Source: CAVUPF01 sp963743285 (lineage in GTDB: Bacteria; Actinomycetota; Thermoleophilia; Solirubrobacterales; 70-9). From it: DNA of 64,000 nt. Under the pieces are notes generated by a model. It searched no databases. It was not told where the DNA came from and saw only the letters and a program-made list of their open reading frames with translations. Every line of letters begins with the position of its first letter. Position 1 is the first letter of the stretch. This document shows, piece by piece, positions 23,631-31,631 of this stretch. Location of the stretch: contig CAVUPF010000007.1 in assembly GCA_963743285.1 (NCBI GenBank), forward strand, positions 1-64,000, given 5' to 3'. The position numbers were made by a program, and so were the translations under genes.

Positions 23631-25522
23631 GCGAGCGCGAGGAGGTTCGAGCCGAGGAGGAGATGGCGGCGGAGGAAGCCGCCTACTCGCCCGACCCCAA
23701 CCGCCTGCGGGCGATCCTTATGCTGTTCGCGGCGCTCTGGAGGCTTCTCCGCGGCCACGACCAGCGCGCCCGCAAGGTGCGCTGGATGATCGGACTGATG
23801 CGCCCCTACCGCCGCCGGGTTGCGCTGATGTTTGCGGCCCTTCTGGTGGAGACGGGAGCGGGCCTTGCCCCCCCACTCCTCGCCGGCCTTGCAATCGACG
23901 CGGGCATCAAGGCGGCAAACGTCGGCGCCCTCGAGCTGATCGTCGCCGCCTTCTTCGCCGCGGCCCTGCTCAACGCGGGCGGTACCTACGCCGAGACCTA
24001 CCTGGTCGGCTGGGTTGGAACGCGCACCCTCCAGGACCTGCGCGAGCGGCTCTTCTCCCACATTCAATCGATGTCGATCGGCTTCTTTACCCGGCGCAGC
24101 CCCGGCGTTTTGGTCTCGCGGATCACGAATGACATCGAGGCGCTCAACCAGCTCGTCACCGACGGCATCGTGACGATCTTCTCGAGCACGCTGTCGCTGG
24201 TCGGGGTGGTCGTGATCCTGCTGGTGCTTGACGTCAAGCTGGCGCTCATCACCTTCATCACGTTCCCGCTGCTGGCGGCGGCGAGCCTCGTCTTTCGGAT
24301 CGCCTCCGCGGGCGCCTACCGCGCAACCCGCGAGCGGATCGCGGCGGTCACGGGTTACCTCCAGGAAACGCTGAGCGGGGTGCGGGTGGTCCGCAGCTTT
24401 GGCCAGGAGCCCCGCCACAAGGCGGTGATGGGCGACCTCAACGAGAAGAACCGCGCGGCCGCGATGAAAACCGTCTACCTGAACGCCGCCTACTTTCCGG
24501 CCGTGGAAATGCTGGCGACGGTCGGCACGGCGGTGATCATCCTCTACGGCGGCAATCAGGTGGTCTCGGGAGCTATCGAAGTCGGTGTGGTGGTTTCCTT
24601 TGTCACCTACCTGACAACTTTTTTCGAACCGATCCAGGAACTCTCCCAGTTCTACACCACCTACCAGGAAGGGATGGCGGCGCTCGACAAGATCTTCGAT
24701 CTGCTCGACACCAAGCCCGAAATGGCCGACGCTCCCGGCGCCATCGACCCCGGGCCACTTCAGGGGGCGATCGCGATGGAGGGCGTTTCCTTCAGCTACG
24801 CAGGGGAGGCGGCTAGCTCCGCTGAGGCCTCCGACTGGGCGCTGCGAGAAATAGATCTGCGCGTTCCCCCCGGCCAAACGCTCGCCCTGGTGGGGGCCAC
24901 AGGCGCCGGAAAGTCAACCTTCGCCAAGCTCGTCGCGCGCTTCTATGACCCCCAGCAGGGACGGGTGCTTGTCGATGGGCACGACCTCCGCGATCTCCAG
25001 CAAACGGCGCTGCGCCAGCAGCTCGGAATCGTTCCCCAAGAGGGCTTTCTCTTCTCGGGCACGGTGCGAGAGAACATCGCCTTCGGGCGCCCAAAGGCAA
25101 CCCAGCAAGAGCTCGAAGAGGCGATTCGCACGGTCGGCGCAAGCGACTTCGTCGCCGCCCTGCCAAAAGGCATCGACACCCAGGTGGGTGAGCGCGGAGT
25201 CCAGCTCTCGGCGGGGCAGCGCCAGCTCGTCGCCTTCGCGCGAGCGCTGCTTGCCGAACCGCGGATCCTGATCCTCGATGAGGCGACTTCGAACGTCGAC
25301 GTTCGGACCGAGAAGACGATCGAGAGGGGGCTGGAGCGCCTCCTGGCCGGGCGAACGGCGATTGTCATCGCCCACCGCCTATCGACGATCCGTCGCGCGG
25401 GAAAGATCGTCGTCCTTGAAGGGGGACGGATCGCCGAGGAAGGCACGCACGAGGAGCTGATCGGGGCCAGCGGGCCCTACGCTCGCCTCTACGGCGCCTG
25501 GGTGCAGTCCTCAGCCGCATAG
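23627..25522 (+). CDS. ABC exporter half-transporter, catalytic subunit
   Basis: The 631-residue partner starts with an acidic cytoplasmic leader (about 50 residues), then the membrane domain (MRPYRRRVALMFAALLVETGAGLAPPLLAGLAIDAG onward) and the ATPase domain: Walker A GATGAGKST (about 421), signature LSAGQRQLVAFARALL, Walker B ILILDEATSN with the catalytic Glu, and the H-loop in IAHRLSTI. The signature has Ala for the second Gly (LSAGQ), a common variant. Its own signature sequence together with the partner Walker A forms one of the two composite ATP sites. The ATGA overlap with the first gene ensures equal translation. Confidence 0.9.
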   Translation: MSEREEVRAEEEMAAEEAAYSPDPNRLRAILMLFAALWRLLRGHDQRARKVRWMIGLMRPYRRRVALMFAALLVETGAGLAPPLLAGLAIDAGIKAANVGALELIVAAFFAAALLNAGGTYAETYLVGWVGTRTLQDLRERLFSHIQSMSIGFFTRRSPGVLVSRITNDIEALNQLVTDGIVTIFSSTLSLVGVVVILLVLDVKLALITFITFPLLAAASLVFRIASAGAYRATRERIAAVTGYLQETLSGVRVVRSFGQEPRHKAVMGDLNEKNRAAAMKTVYLNAAYFPAVEMLATVGTAVIILYGGNQVVSGAIEVGVVVSFVTYLTTFFEPIQELSQFYTTYQEGMAALDKIFDLLDTKPEMADAPGAIDPGPLQGAIAMEGVSFSYAGEAASSAEASDWALREIDLRVPPGQTLALVGATGAGKSTFAKLVARFYDPQQGRVLVDGHDLRDLQQTALRQQLGIVPQEGFLFSGTVRENIAFGRPKATQQELEEAIRTVGASDFVAALPKGIDTQVGERGVQLSAGQRQLVAFARALLAEPRILILDEATSNVDVRTEKTIERGLERLLAGRTAIVIAHRLSTIRRAGKIVVLEGGRIAEEGTHEELIGASGPYARLYGAWVQSSAA

Positions 25523-25558
25523 AGGGATCGACGCGGATGCGAGTTAGGGAGCTGAGCC

Positions 25559-26272
25559 CTACCCAGGGCCGATGCCGCCGGACCCGGTACCGCCGCTGGA
25601 TGAGCCGCCGCCACCCGATGTCCCGCCGCCGGCCGCCCCACCCGTCGCCCTCCCGGTTTCGCCGGCCGCGCCGCTGCTCGGGGCCGGTGCGGCTTCCGGA
25701 GCGGCTTCGGGCGCGCTCGTCGCTTCGGGCGTACTCGACGAGGACTGCGTCGTCGAGCCCGGCGAGGCCGAAGGCGCCTTCGGCCCTTCGCTGCAATTCT
25801 TGAAGCCATAGGCCTGCGCCGCCGTCTGGAAGGAGGTGAGCGCCGAGGTAGCACTTGTCTCGGCGGCGCCGAGCGCGCTGCTGTCGCTCCGCTCCTCGGC
25901 GAGTTTGGCTTCGCCCTCAATCTTCGAGAGGGATTCGGCGGCTGAGATGAAATTGGAGTCACCGCCGCCTTCAGGCGTCCCCAATCCCTTGAGGCTGCTG
26001 ACCATGCCCGTGTAGATATCCGCCACCTGGTTGACCTGGTTGACCTTGCTGGCTGAACTAGTGCTCGACGAAGCGCCGACTGAGCCGACTGCCGCATTTA
26101 CCTCAGCGCAGATCGCATCGCCCTGTTTGATGTATTCGGCCTTGCCGAGCGCGGCGGGCGGCGGCGTCGTTGTCGCGGCGGTAGACGCAGTCGATCCCCC
26201 CCCTCCCCCACCGCAACCGGCGATCGCCAGGGCGGCAACGGACAGGGCGAGCAGGCAGTTTCGTGGTCTCAT
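25559..26272 (-). CDS. Lipoprotein with Pro/Ala/Ser/Gly-rich tail
   Basis: The 237 residues start with a lipoprotein signal (LALSVAALAIAGC, Cys about 20) followed by a Gly/Ser/Thr linker. A conserved-looking central part (ALGKAEYIKQGDAICAEVNAAVG ... QVADIYTGMVSSLKGLGTPEGG ... FQTAAQAYGFKNCSEG) has two Cys residues, as in small actinobacterial exported helical proteins. The last 70 residues are low complexity (SSSTPEATSAPEAAPEAAPAPSS, then Gly-rich). It converges with the ABC exporter genes. It is probably a cell-surface protein on the outer face of the membrane; no activity can be assigned. Confidence 0.7.
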   Translation of the reverse strand: MRPRNCLLALSVAALAIAGCGGGGGGSTASTAATTTPPPAALGKAEYIKQGDAICAEVNAAVGSVGASSSTSSASKVNQVNQVADIYTGMVSSLKGLGTPEGGGDSNFISAAESLSKIEGEAKLAEERSDSSALGAAETSATSALTSFQTAAQAYGFKNCSEGPKAPSASPGSTTQSSSSTPEATSAPEAAPEAAPAPSSGAAGETGRATGGAAGGGTSGGGGSSSGGTGSGGIGPG

Positions 26273-26499
26273 CCCGGTGCGCGACGCTAGCAGAGAAATT
26301 GGAGCCCGTGCAGGGCTTTGCCGTTGGGACCCAGGGCTTAAAACGTCAGCGCCCTGCCTTCTCGGCCGCGTCAGCGCCAGCCCCGCGTCTGATCAATGCG
26401 CGCGGCACGACCAGGATCGGTGTATCGCCGAATCCGTGCTCGGAGTGGCCAGCGAGCCTCATACACGAGACGCTGAGCGTCGAAGAGGCCGCTCCCGGG

Positions 26500-26625
26500 T
26501 CAGAGGCGCCCGATCACGATGATGCCCGCAAGACAGCTTGCGGCGATGACCGTCAAAGCCATGTTCTCCCTGCCTCGCTTGGTCTGGGCGTACTCGATGA
26601 AGTCGTCAAGCCGATAGCGGATCAT
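26500..26625 (-). CDS. Small single-pass membrane protein
   Basis: A 41-codon frame begins MIRYRLDDFIEYAQTKRGRE, an amphipathic basic start, and continues NMALTVIAASCLAGIIVIGRL, a clear membrane helix ending the protein. The N-in, helix-at-the-end layout is typical of genuine small membrane proteins. No Shine-Dalgarno sequence is obvious. It stands between the lipoprotein gene and a hypothetical gene with no operon link, so its reality rests on composition alone. Confidence 0.4.
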   Translation of the reverse strand: MIRYRLDDFIEYAQTKRGRENMALTVIAASCLAGIIVIGRL

Positions 26626-26801
26626 TGTGCCTTTAGTAACACACTCTGCTTCAATTCAATGCGGTCTCGCGCCCGGATTCTCAAGCCCGCGGCTCAGGGG
26701 ATTCGAAACTCGGAGCGCCGACTCACGGCTCATGCTCAGCGGCTATGCCCTCGCGAGTCGGGCAGCTGGCGAGTGGTGGCTCGGAGTTCTCCTAGCGGCC
26801 A

Positions 26802-27113
26802 TCAGGTGCGTCCCTCATGCTGGACACCCTCGAAGCAGTAGGCGAGCAAGAGGCACAATCCGTTCTCCTCAACTCCGTACTTGCGTTTCGCGTCGGCGGC
26901 GCTGCCCAGGCGCTGAAAGAACTTCAGCATCGCCGCTCGATCCTCATCTTGATAGAGGCTTTGGTCGATTTCCGGCTCCTTCTCGTGAAGCCACAGGAAC
27001 AGACCGCCACTGTCTATCTGCTCGTGCAGCTCGTCCACGGCGTGTGATGCGCCCCGATCGATAGCTGTGATGATTTGGACGCCCATCACCGAGTAGCGCA
27101 GCTGCCCGTCCAT
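26802..27113 (-). CDS. Hypothetical protein
   Basis: The 103-residue acidic protein (MDGQLRYSVMGVQIITAIDRGASHAVDELHEQIDSGG ... LHEKEPEIDQSLYQDEDRAAMLKFFQRLGSAADAKRKYGVEENGLCLLLAYCFEGVQHEGRT) has a soluble, mostly helical appearance. GGAGAA precedes the ATG at good spacing, and the start follows directly on the stop of the small gene upstream (TGA-ATG), so they are coupled. No family is recognised. It lies just left of the tRNA-Gln island. Confidence 0.5.
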   Translation of the reverse strand: MDGQLRYSVMGVQIITAIDRGASHAVDELHEQIDSGGLFLWLHEKEPEIDQSLYQDEDRAAMLKFFQRLGSAADAKRKYGVEENGLCLLLAYCFEGVQHEGRT

Positions 27114-27278
27114 TCAGTTCTCCTTCCACTCGCTCGGCAGGCCACCGCTGTCGAGCTGGGTCAACTTGGCGGCACGGCGCTGCCTTTTGCGGTGGGCGAC
27201 GAACACCCCGACGACGAGCAAGGCGGTGACAACATATCCGCCGATGGTCAGCCAGGTGAGATGTTCGCCTCCGGCCAC
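27114..27278 (-). CDS. Small membrane protein upstream of the hypothetical gene
   Basis: From GTG 27278 the product is VAGGEHLTWLTIGGYVVTALLVVGVFVAHRKRQRRAAKLTQLDSGGLPSEWKEN in pieces, with one membrane helix (LTIGGYVVTALLVVGVFVA) followed by a strongly basic stop-transfer segment, so the N-terminus would face out. The stop codon abuts the ATG of the next gene. The frame stays open further upstream through the att-like repeat at 27484-27529, but that part looks non-coding. Confidence 0.42.
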   Translation of the reverse strand: MAGGEHLTWLTIGGYVVTALLVVGVFVAHRKRQRRAAKLTQLDSGGLPSEWKEN

Positions 27279-27483
27279 CCTTTTGAACCTTCCGACTGCA
27301 GCCAGCAATATGATAATCGAGCAGTCCGCTCGTGTAATCAGATGCATCTGCGGTTGCAGGGTAGCGGCGCCGGTAACTTGCTTCCGATCACGCTCGGATC
27401 GCAGTGCACACCCACGGGTTTGGTCCCAGTCCCAGAGAGCTGCGGCCAGTGGCCCAAACGGGACCTGCAGCCGCAATCCTCCC

Positions 27484-27529
27484 TGGCTCTCGCAAGTCAT
27501 ATTCAGAAGCTGCGGCCCAGGGACTCGAA
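27484..27529 (-). repeat. Partial tRNA-Gln 3'-end copy (left att-like site)
   Basis: AAGCTGCGGCCCAGGGACTC and the next three bases are identical to 35780-35802. The preceding TGGCTCTnGCAAG block also matches 35757-35769, so about 46 bases are shared with a few mismatches. The rest of the tRNA is absent here. Confidence 0.72.
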
Positions 27530-27646
27530 ACTCACATGCCGTGCAGCGCCAGCGGTCCCCTGCGGCTTCCTGCGGCTTATCCATGCGGTTTAGCCGCTGG
27601 CTCGTCGTCCCGATGTACGCACGATACTGCTGGGCGACGCTGGTGG

Positions 27647-27666
27647 CTGGCGCACGACTGGCGCAC
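27647..27666. repeat. Tandem CTGGCGCAC repeat, left arm site of the tRNA-Gln island
   Basis: CTGGCGCAC occurs at 27647 and 27658 (period 11). The same nonamer pair is found at 35713-35733 in the same orientation inside the other island end. Confidence 0.5.
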
Positions 27667-27709
27667 GAGCCGCTACGGCTCAGCGGCCCAGCGGCCGATA
27701 ACACCGGCG

Positions 27710-28057
27710 GTGATCTCTCCAATTCTCAGGGTTGGAATCATCCTCGCGGCGCTTGCCTTTGGAATATGGCGCAGCCGACGGGAAGCGCGCAAGAAAATGG
27801 ATTGGCCTCCCGACAAGCTGAGGGCAGTGGCTACTTCTAAGCGCCGAGCACAGGCTCATCTTTGGCTGTTCGGAGCCATCCTCGCCACGATGTTTCTTCT
27901 CGCCGTCGCACTTGGGTCCAATCGCCCTGCCTTTCGGGATCATTGGGCGCTCCTTCTTGCGGTATTCGCAGCCATCGATGCAGTCTGCATACCTAAGCTC
28001 GTCATAGCGTACAAGGACGCCGGGCGCCTCAGCCGGGGGCCCGTCGATCTGAACTGA
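27710..28057 (+). CDS. Small membrane protein, three predicted helices
   Basis: From GTG 27710 the 115 residues start VISPILRVGIILAALAFGIWRSRREARKKMDWPPDKL, with a first helix and a basic cytoplasmic loop, then AQAHLWLFGAILATMFLLAVALG and WALLLAVFAAIDAVCIPKLVIAY as further helices, and a short tail. The positive-inside pattern supports a real membrane protein. No Shine-Dalgarno sequence or conserved motif is evident. It is the first possible cargo gene inside the tRNA-Gln island. An earlier in-frame start would run through the arm repeats and is unlikely. Confidence 0.42.
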   Translation: MISPILRVGIILAALAFGIWRSRREARKKMDWPPDKLRAVATSKRRAQAHLWLFGAILATMFLLAVALGSNRPAFRDHWALLLAVFAAIDAVCIPKLVIAYKDAGRLSRGPVDLN

Positions 28058-28128
28058 GGGGGAAGTCGCTGATCGTTTGGACCATAAAGAAATCGCCGAG
28101 CTTCTTGATTAACTCGACTTTCGTGATC

Positions 28129-29469
28129 TCACGCCGCGGTACTGAGCGCGGGTAGCCGCGAGCGGATGATTTTCGCCGTGGTGCGCCTGCGCACCGCTCC
28201 TGCCAGAAATTCAGCTCGGATCAGCTCGCGGCGCAGCGCGGCGAGCACGTCGAGCATCGAGGGATCGCGCTTTTGTGAGTACCAGGGCGCTGCCCGCCGA
28301 CGGCGAGCGACGTCTGCGACAGGGTCAGCGTAAAGCGCGTACCAGGCGACGGCGATCGACTGGCAGAGGAGGCCGAAGGGCACCGTGCGCTCGACCGCCT
28401 TGCGCACCCGGTTGCGGGCCTCGCCGACACCGACAACGTGCTTGGCATCCTGGAAGGCGACCTCGATCGACCAGCGATCGGCGTAGCGGGCGATGATCGC
28501 GGCTGCCCCTGCCTCGGTGTCGGTCGTGAGGAGCGCGATCCGGTAGCCCTCGGCGTCGGCGAGCTCGCGGACGATCACGACTTGGACCGCCCGCGGGCCG
28601 AAGACCGAGTACCAAAGGCCCTCCACGACGAGAGCCTCGACCTCGCCTCGGCCGGGGACCGAGAGGCGCTGCCACTCGCTCGCCCCCGCCCGCGCGGCGA
28701 TCTCGCCCGGCGTGCCGAGCCGGCAGCCCTTGACCCGCGGAGGCCCGCGGCGCCCGTTCGGCCCTGGCTTGGGGCCGTGGATCACGGCGTTTGAGCGCAG
28801 CCTCGAGGTCAGGGTGACGCGATCGGTTCCGGGCGCCATCGCCTTGCAGGCAAAGGCCGAGTCGCCGACGATGTCGACCTGCCGCTCCGGATAGCGCTCT
28901 GCGATCAGCCCTACGAGCGCCGCAGCCAGGTCCTGCTGGGAGGGCCGGCGCTCGGGGTCGGGGCGCTCCTTCGTCGGCTTCGGCGAGGGCCGCCAGAGCC
29001 GGAAGAGCACCGGCAAACACCAGGCGCGCTCGCCGAGCGCCGGCACCCTGACCACGAGGCCGACCACGACGAAGCAGTTGCCGAAGCGAAAGCCGCCCCT
29101 CCTCGCGGCGGCGTTGTCGTGGTGCCAGCTCGTCCCGAAGACCTTGCGGCCGGCCCGCCCGAAGACGGTGCCGTCGACCGCGAGCGTGATCGGTGCGCCT
29201 GGGCCCGAGAGGCGCTCGAGGAGGAAGTCGAGCAGGAGCAGGCCGAGGCGGTCGGGGCACCAGGCGGCGCGGGCGAAGAAGTCGTGGGCGCGGGAGTGGT
29301 GCAGCTTCCCGGCCAATCGGGCGGCCTGCCACATGCCGGTCACCGTGTGCTCGCCGACGCGGGAGAGGAAGCCTGCCAGCAGCGCCTCGAAGATCTGGAA
29401 GGTCGGGGCGCTGAAGACGGGGCAGAGCAGGGACGCGATAGCGCTGAGCGAAGATGGCAGGACGGGCAT
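28129..29469 (-). CDS. DDE transposase (IS701/IS4-like)
   Basis: The 446 residues have an RNase H-type DDE core with candidate residues D99 (TLAVDGTVFGRAGRKVFG), D203 (DIVGDSAFACKA) and E336 (RYADRWSIEVAFQDAKHVVG). The YADRWSIEVAFQDAKH motif with its following Arg-rich helix is characteristic of this group. The frame is intact and of normal length, so it may be active. Terminal inverted repeats and target duplications could not be identified with confidence, so the element borders are left open. It lies in the island next to the group II intron. Confidence 0.78.
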   Translation of the reverse strand: MPVLPSSLSAIASLLCPVFSAPTFQIFEALLAGFLSRVGEHTVTGMWQAARLAGKLHHSRAHDFFARAAWCPDRLGLLLLDFLLERLSGPGAPITLAVDGTVFGRAGRKVFGTSWHHDNAAARRGGFRFGNCFVVVGLVVRVPALGERAWCLPVLFRLWRPSPKPTKERPDPERRPSQQDLAAALVGLIAERYPERQVDIVGDSAFACKAMAPGTDRVTLTSRLRSNAVIHGPKPGPNGRRGPPRVKGCRLGTPGEIAARAGASEWQRLSVPGRGEVEALVVEGLWYSVFGPRAVQVVIVRELADAEGYRIALLTTDTEAGAAAIIARYADRWSIEVAFQDAKHVVGVGEARNRVRKAVERTVPFGLLCQSIAVAWYALYADPVADVARRRRAAPWYSQKRDPSMLDVLAALRRELIRAEFLAGAVRRRTTAKIIRSRLPALSTAA

Positions 29470-29672
29470 CGGCGGTGGACCTCCTTGGCGTTGACACCTG
29501 AGGGGTTCGCCGTCGGTCGCCCCATTCTTTCGGTGCCTCAGCTCAGCGCTTCATACCGTCGCTGTCAGCTCCCGGTCTCCTGCAAACTGGCCCGAGGTCA
29601 ATCGCGGTAGGGACCGCCCTTCGGCCATTCGGGACATCAGTCCATGCAGGCGTTCGGGCGGCCCCCCGCACA

Positions 29673-29705
29673 GATCCCAGCGAGCGCGTTCAACGCACTG
29701 GGCTC
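29673..29705 (-). ncRNA. Group II intron domain V
   Basis: On the minus strand the segment starts GAGCCCAGTGCG, has a TTGAA turn and closes with CGCTGGGATC, forming the conserved domain V hairpin with its AGC triad. The stop codon of the reverse transcriptase lies within it, as in many bacterial introns. Confidence 0.7.
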
Positions 29706-31183
29706 CTGCCTCGGGTATTGGCGGCGAAACGCACTCCAGGCCAGGGGTGCAGGATGCGCGCAGGCGGTAGCCAGCGGGACACGTAGCGGTTCATCCGCTC
29801 CCAGGTCACTCGCGTGCGCTGGCTGCGCCGCCGGAGCGAGTGCAGCCAGAGCCTCGTAACCTCGTAACGGAAGGCGCTCAGCGCCTCGCTGTTGTCGGGC
29901 ACGGCGTAGTAGTTGAAGTGCCCTTGCAGGACACTCCGCAGCCAGCGCCCCTGATCAGGGATGGGCAGGTGCATGCGTCGCCGCAGCTCGGCCTTGACCT
30001 CGTGCAGCTTCACGCGCATCCGCTTCTTCTCCGTGACCCGCTTGAGCTTGAAGCGTCCCCTTCTCGTCTTCGCGCAGACGTGCGTAAAGCCGAGGAAGGA
30101 GAACGTCTCAGGCTTGCCTTCGCCACGCGCCTCTCGGTTGCGGGCGGCGAAGCGCCCGAACTCGATCAGCCGCGTCTTGTCGGCGTTCAGCTCCAGGGCG
30201 AACTCGGCGAGTCGCTCGCCGAGCGCTGTTCGGAACCGCTCCGCGTCGTCACGGTGTTGAAAGCCCACCACGAAGTCGTCGCAGAAGCGCACGACGTAGA
30301 CCTCGCCGCGCGCGCTGCGCTTCCTCCACTGGTGGACCCAGAGGTCGAGGGCGTAGTGGAAGTAGACGTTGGCGAGCAGGGGCGAGATGCTCGTCCCCTG
30401 CCCGACGCCCTCCTCCGGCGCCCAGGACCCCTCCTCGATCACTCCTGCGCCCAACCACTTCTGGATCAGCCGCAGGACCGGTCTGTCCGCGATCCGGTGC
30501 TCGAGGAACCGCTCCATCCAGGTGCGGTCCAGGCTGGTGAAAGCCTCGCGCAGATCGGCGTCGAGTACCCAGCTCACCTTCCGCTGCGTGATCGCGACCG
30601 CGAGCGCATCCAGCGCATGGTGCGGGCTGCGCCCGGGCCGGAACCCGTAGCTGAAGCCGAGGAAGTCCTGCTCCTAGATCGCGTTCAGCACCTCCACCGT
30701 GGCGCGCTGGACGACCTTGTCCTCAAGCGCCGCGACTGCCAGCGGGCGCGTGCGCCCATCCGGCTTGGGGATGCTGGACCTGCGAGCGGGTCTTGCCCGG
30801 TACGCCCCGCGGTGAAGCCTTGCGTGCAGGTCCCGGAGGTTTGTCTCCAGCTCCCATCCGTAGGCCTCCCACGTCACCCCGTCCACCCCCGGGGCGGCCT
30901 TCGGGTTGATCGCCCGATAGGCCGCCAGCAGGCGGTCGTAGGTGATGTGGTGCAGGAGCGCCGTGAACCTCGCCTCCTTATCTTTCCGTGCTGCTTGCCG
31001 CACGCGGTCGAGATCGCTTGACCCGGTTGGCCCGGCTCTGCGTCCGGAGCGGGTTTCACCCGCCGCGTTCCCCTTGGCCGGCCCCCTTCCCTCCACCGCC
31101 TCCGCGGCCGCCGGGGAGGCGGCGTTGTTCGGCGGCTTCGCTGGTACTACGGGGCCGTCTGATTCCCGGCGATCGTTCATCAA
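29690..31183 (-). pseudogene. Group II intron reverse transcriptase/maturase with in-frame amber stop
   Basis: The reading frame is continuous except for TAG at codon 170 (30674-30676), where a Tyr would be expected (VEVLNAI-stop-EQDFLGFSYGFRPGRSPH). Upstream are the RT0/RT1-RT2 parts (YDRLLAAYRAINPKAAPGVDGVTWEAY and RRSSIPKPDGRTRPLAV). Downstream are the palm (VLDADLREAFTSLDRTW; GVGQGTSISPLLANVYFHYALD), the catalytic motif FCDD instead of YADD (VVRFCDDFVVGF), and maturase domain X (SVLQGHFNYYAVPDN). No HNH endonuclease follows. A single base change would restore the protein, so the inactivation looks recent. Confidence 0.85.
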
Positions 31184-31631
31184 GGGATTACGGCCTCGGC
31201 CTTCCCCTTGCGGCCCGCCCTTGCGTCAGGCGGGCAATCGTCGGGCCTCCCGGTTCTCGCGCATGGAGATCTGCGTACATGCCTGGGGTCTTTGACCGCG
31301 CCGGGTCCTCCTGCGGCTCGCGAGTTGGCGTCGCAGGCGGTGTTGCCTTCCGCTCATTTCGACAGCGTCGGCACCCGGGATTGCTCGTTTCGCGGCTCAA
31401 TGGCCTGCCTGCACGCCCCCTGTCAACGCTTCGCTTGCGCCCTCACGGACGCCAACGTATGACTCGGGGCCATCGTGGTTCGCTAATCCTTCGATGTGGG
31501 ACACCTTCCTTCCCTTCTCCATGCCGGTTTATCCCGGCGCTCCGAAAGTCGAGTTACAGAGGTCATCGAGCATTACATCTGCCTTTCCGCACTTCTCGGG
31601 TCCAATATCCGCCCCCCATCTGGCGGGTCGA

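Larger units (their letters stand above)
27279..27709. other. Left boundary region of the tRNA-Gln island
   Basis: No gene is supported. The stretch contains the att-like copy of the tRNA-Gln 3' end (27484-27529) and the tandem CTGGCGCAC repeat (27647-27666). Confidence 0.5.
29601..31542 (-). mobile_element. Group II intron, reverse transcriptase inactivated
   Basis: On the minus strand the 5' end is placed at GAGCGCCGGGAT (31542), followed by GGTGTCCCAC and other domain I-like blocks including GGAAGGCAACACCGCCTGCG. The reverse transcriptase gene, domain V (29673-29705) and a domain VI-like stem CCGCCC/GGGCGG follow, ending CTACCGCGAT at 29601. The 5' end is GAGCG rather than GUGYG, so the boundary is approximate. 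Length is about 1.94 kb. Confidence 0.65.

Noticed and set aside
29840..31021. Long plus-strand frame across the group II intron
   Set aside because: It is antisense to the reverse transcriptase, whose motifs and ribozyme domain V are on the minus strand.
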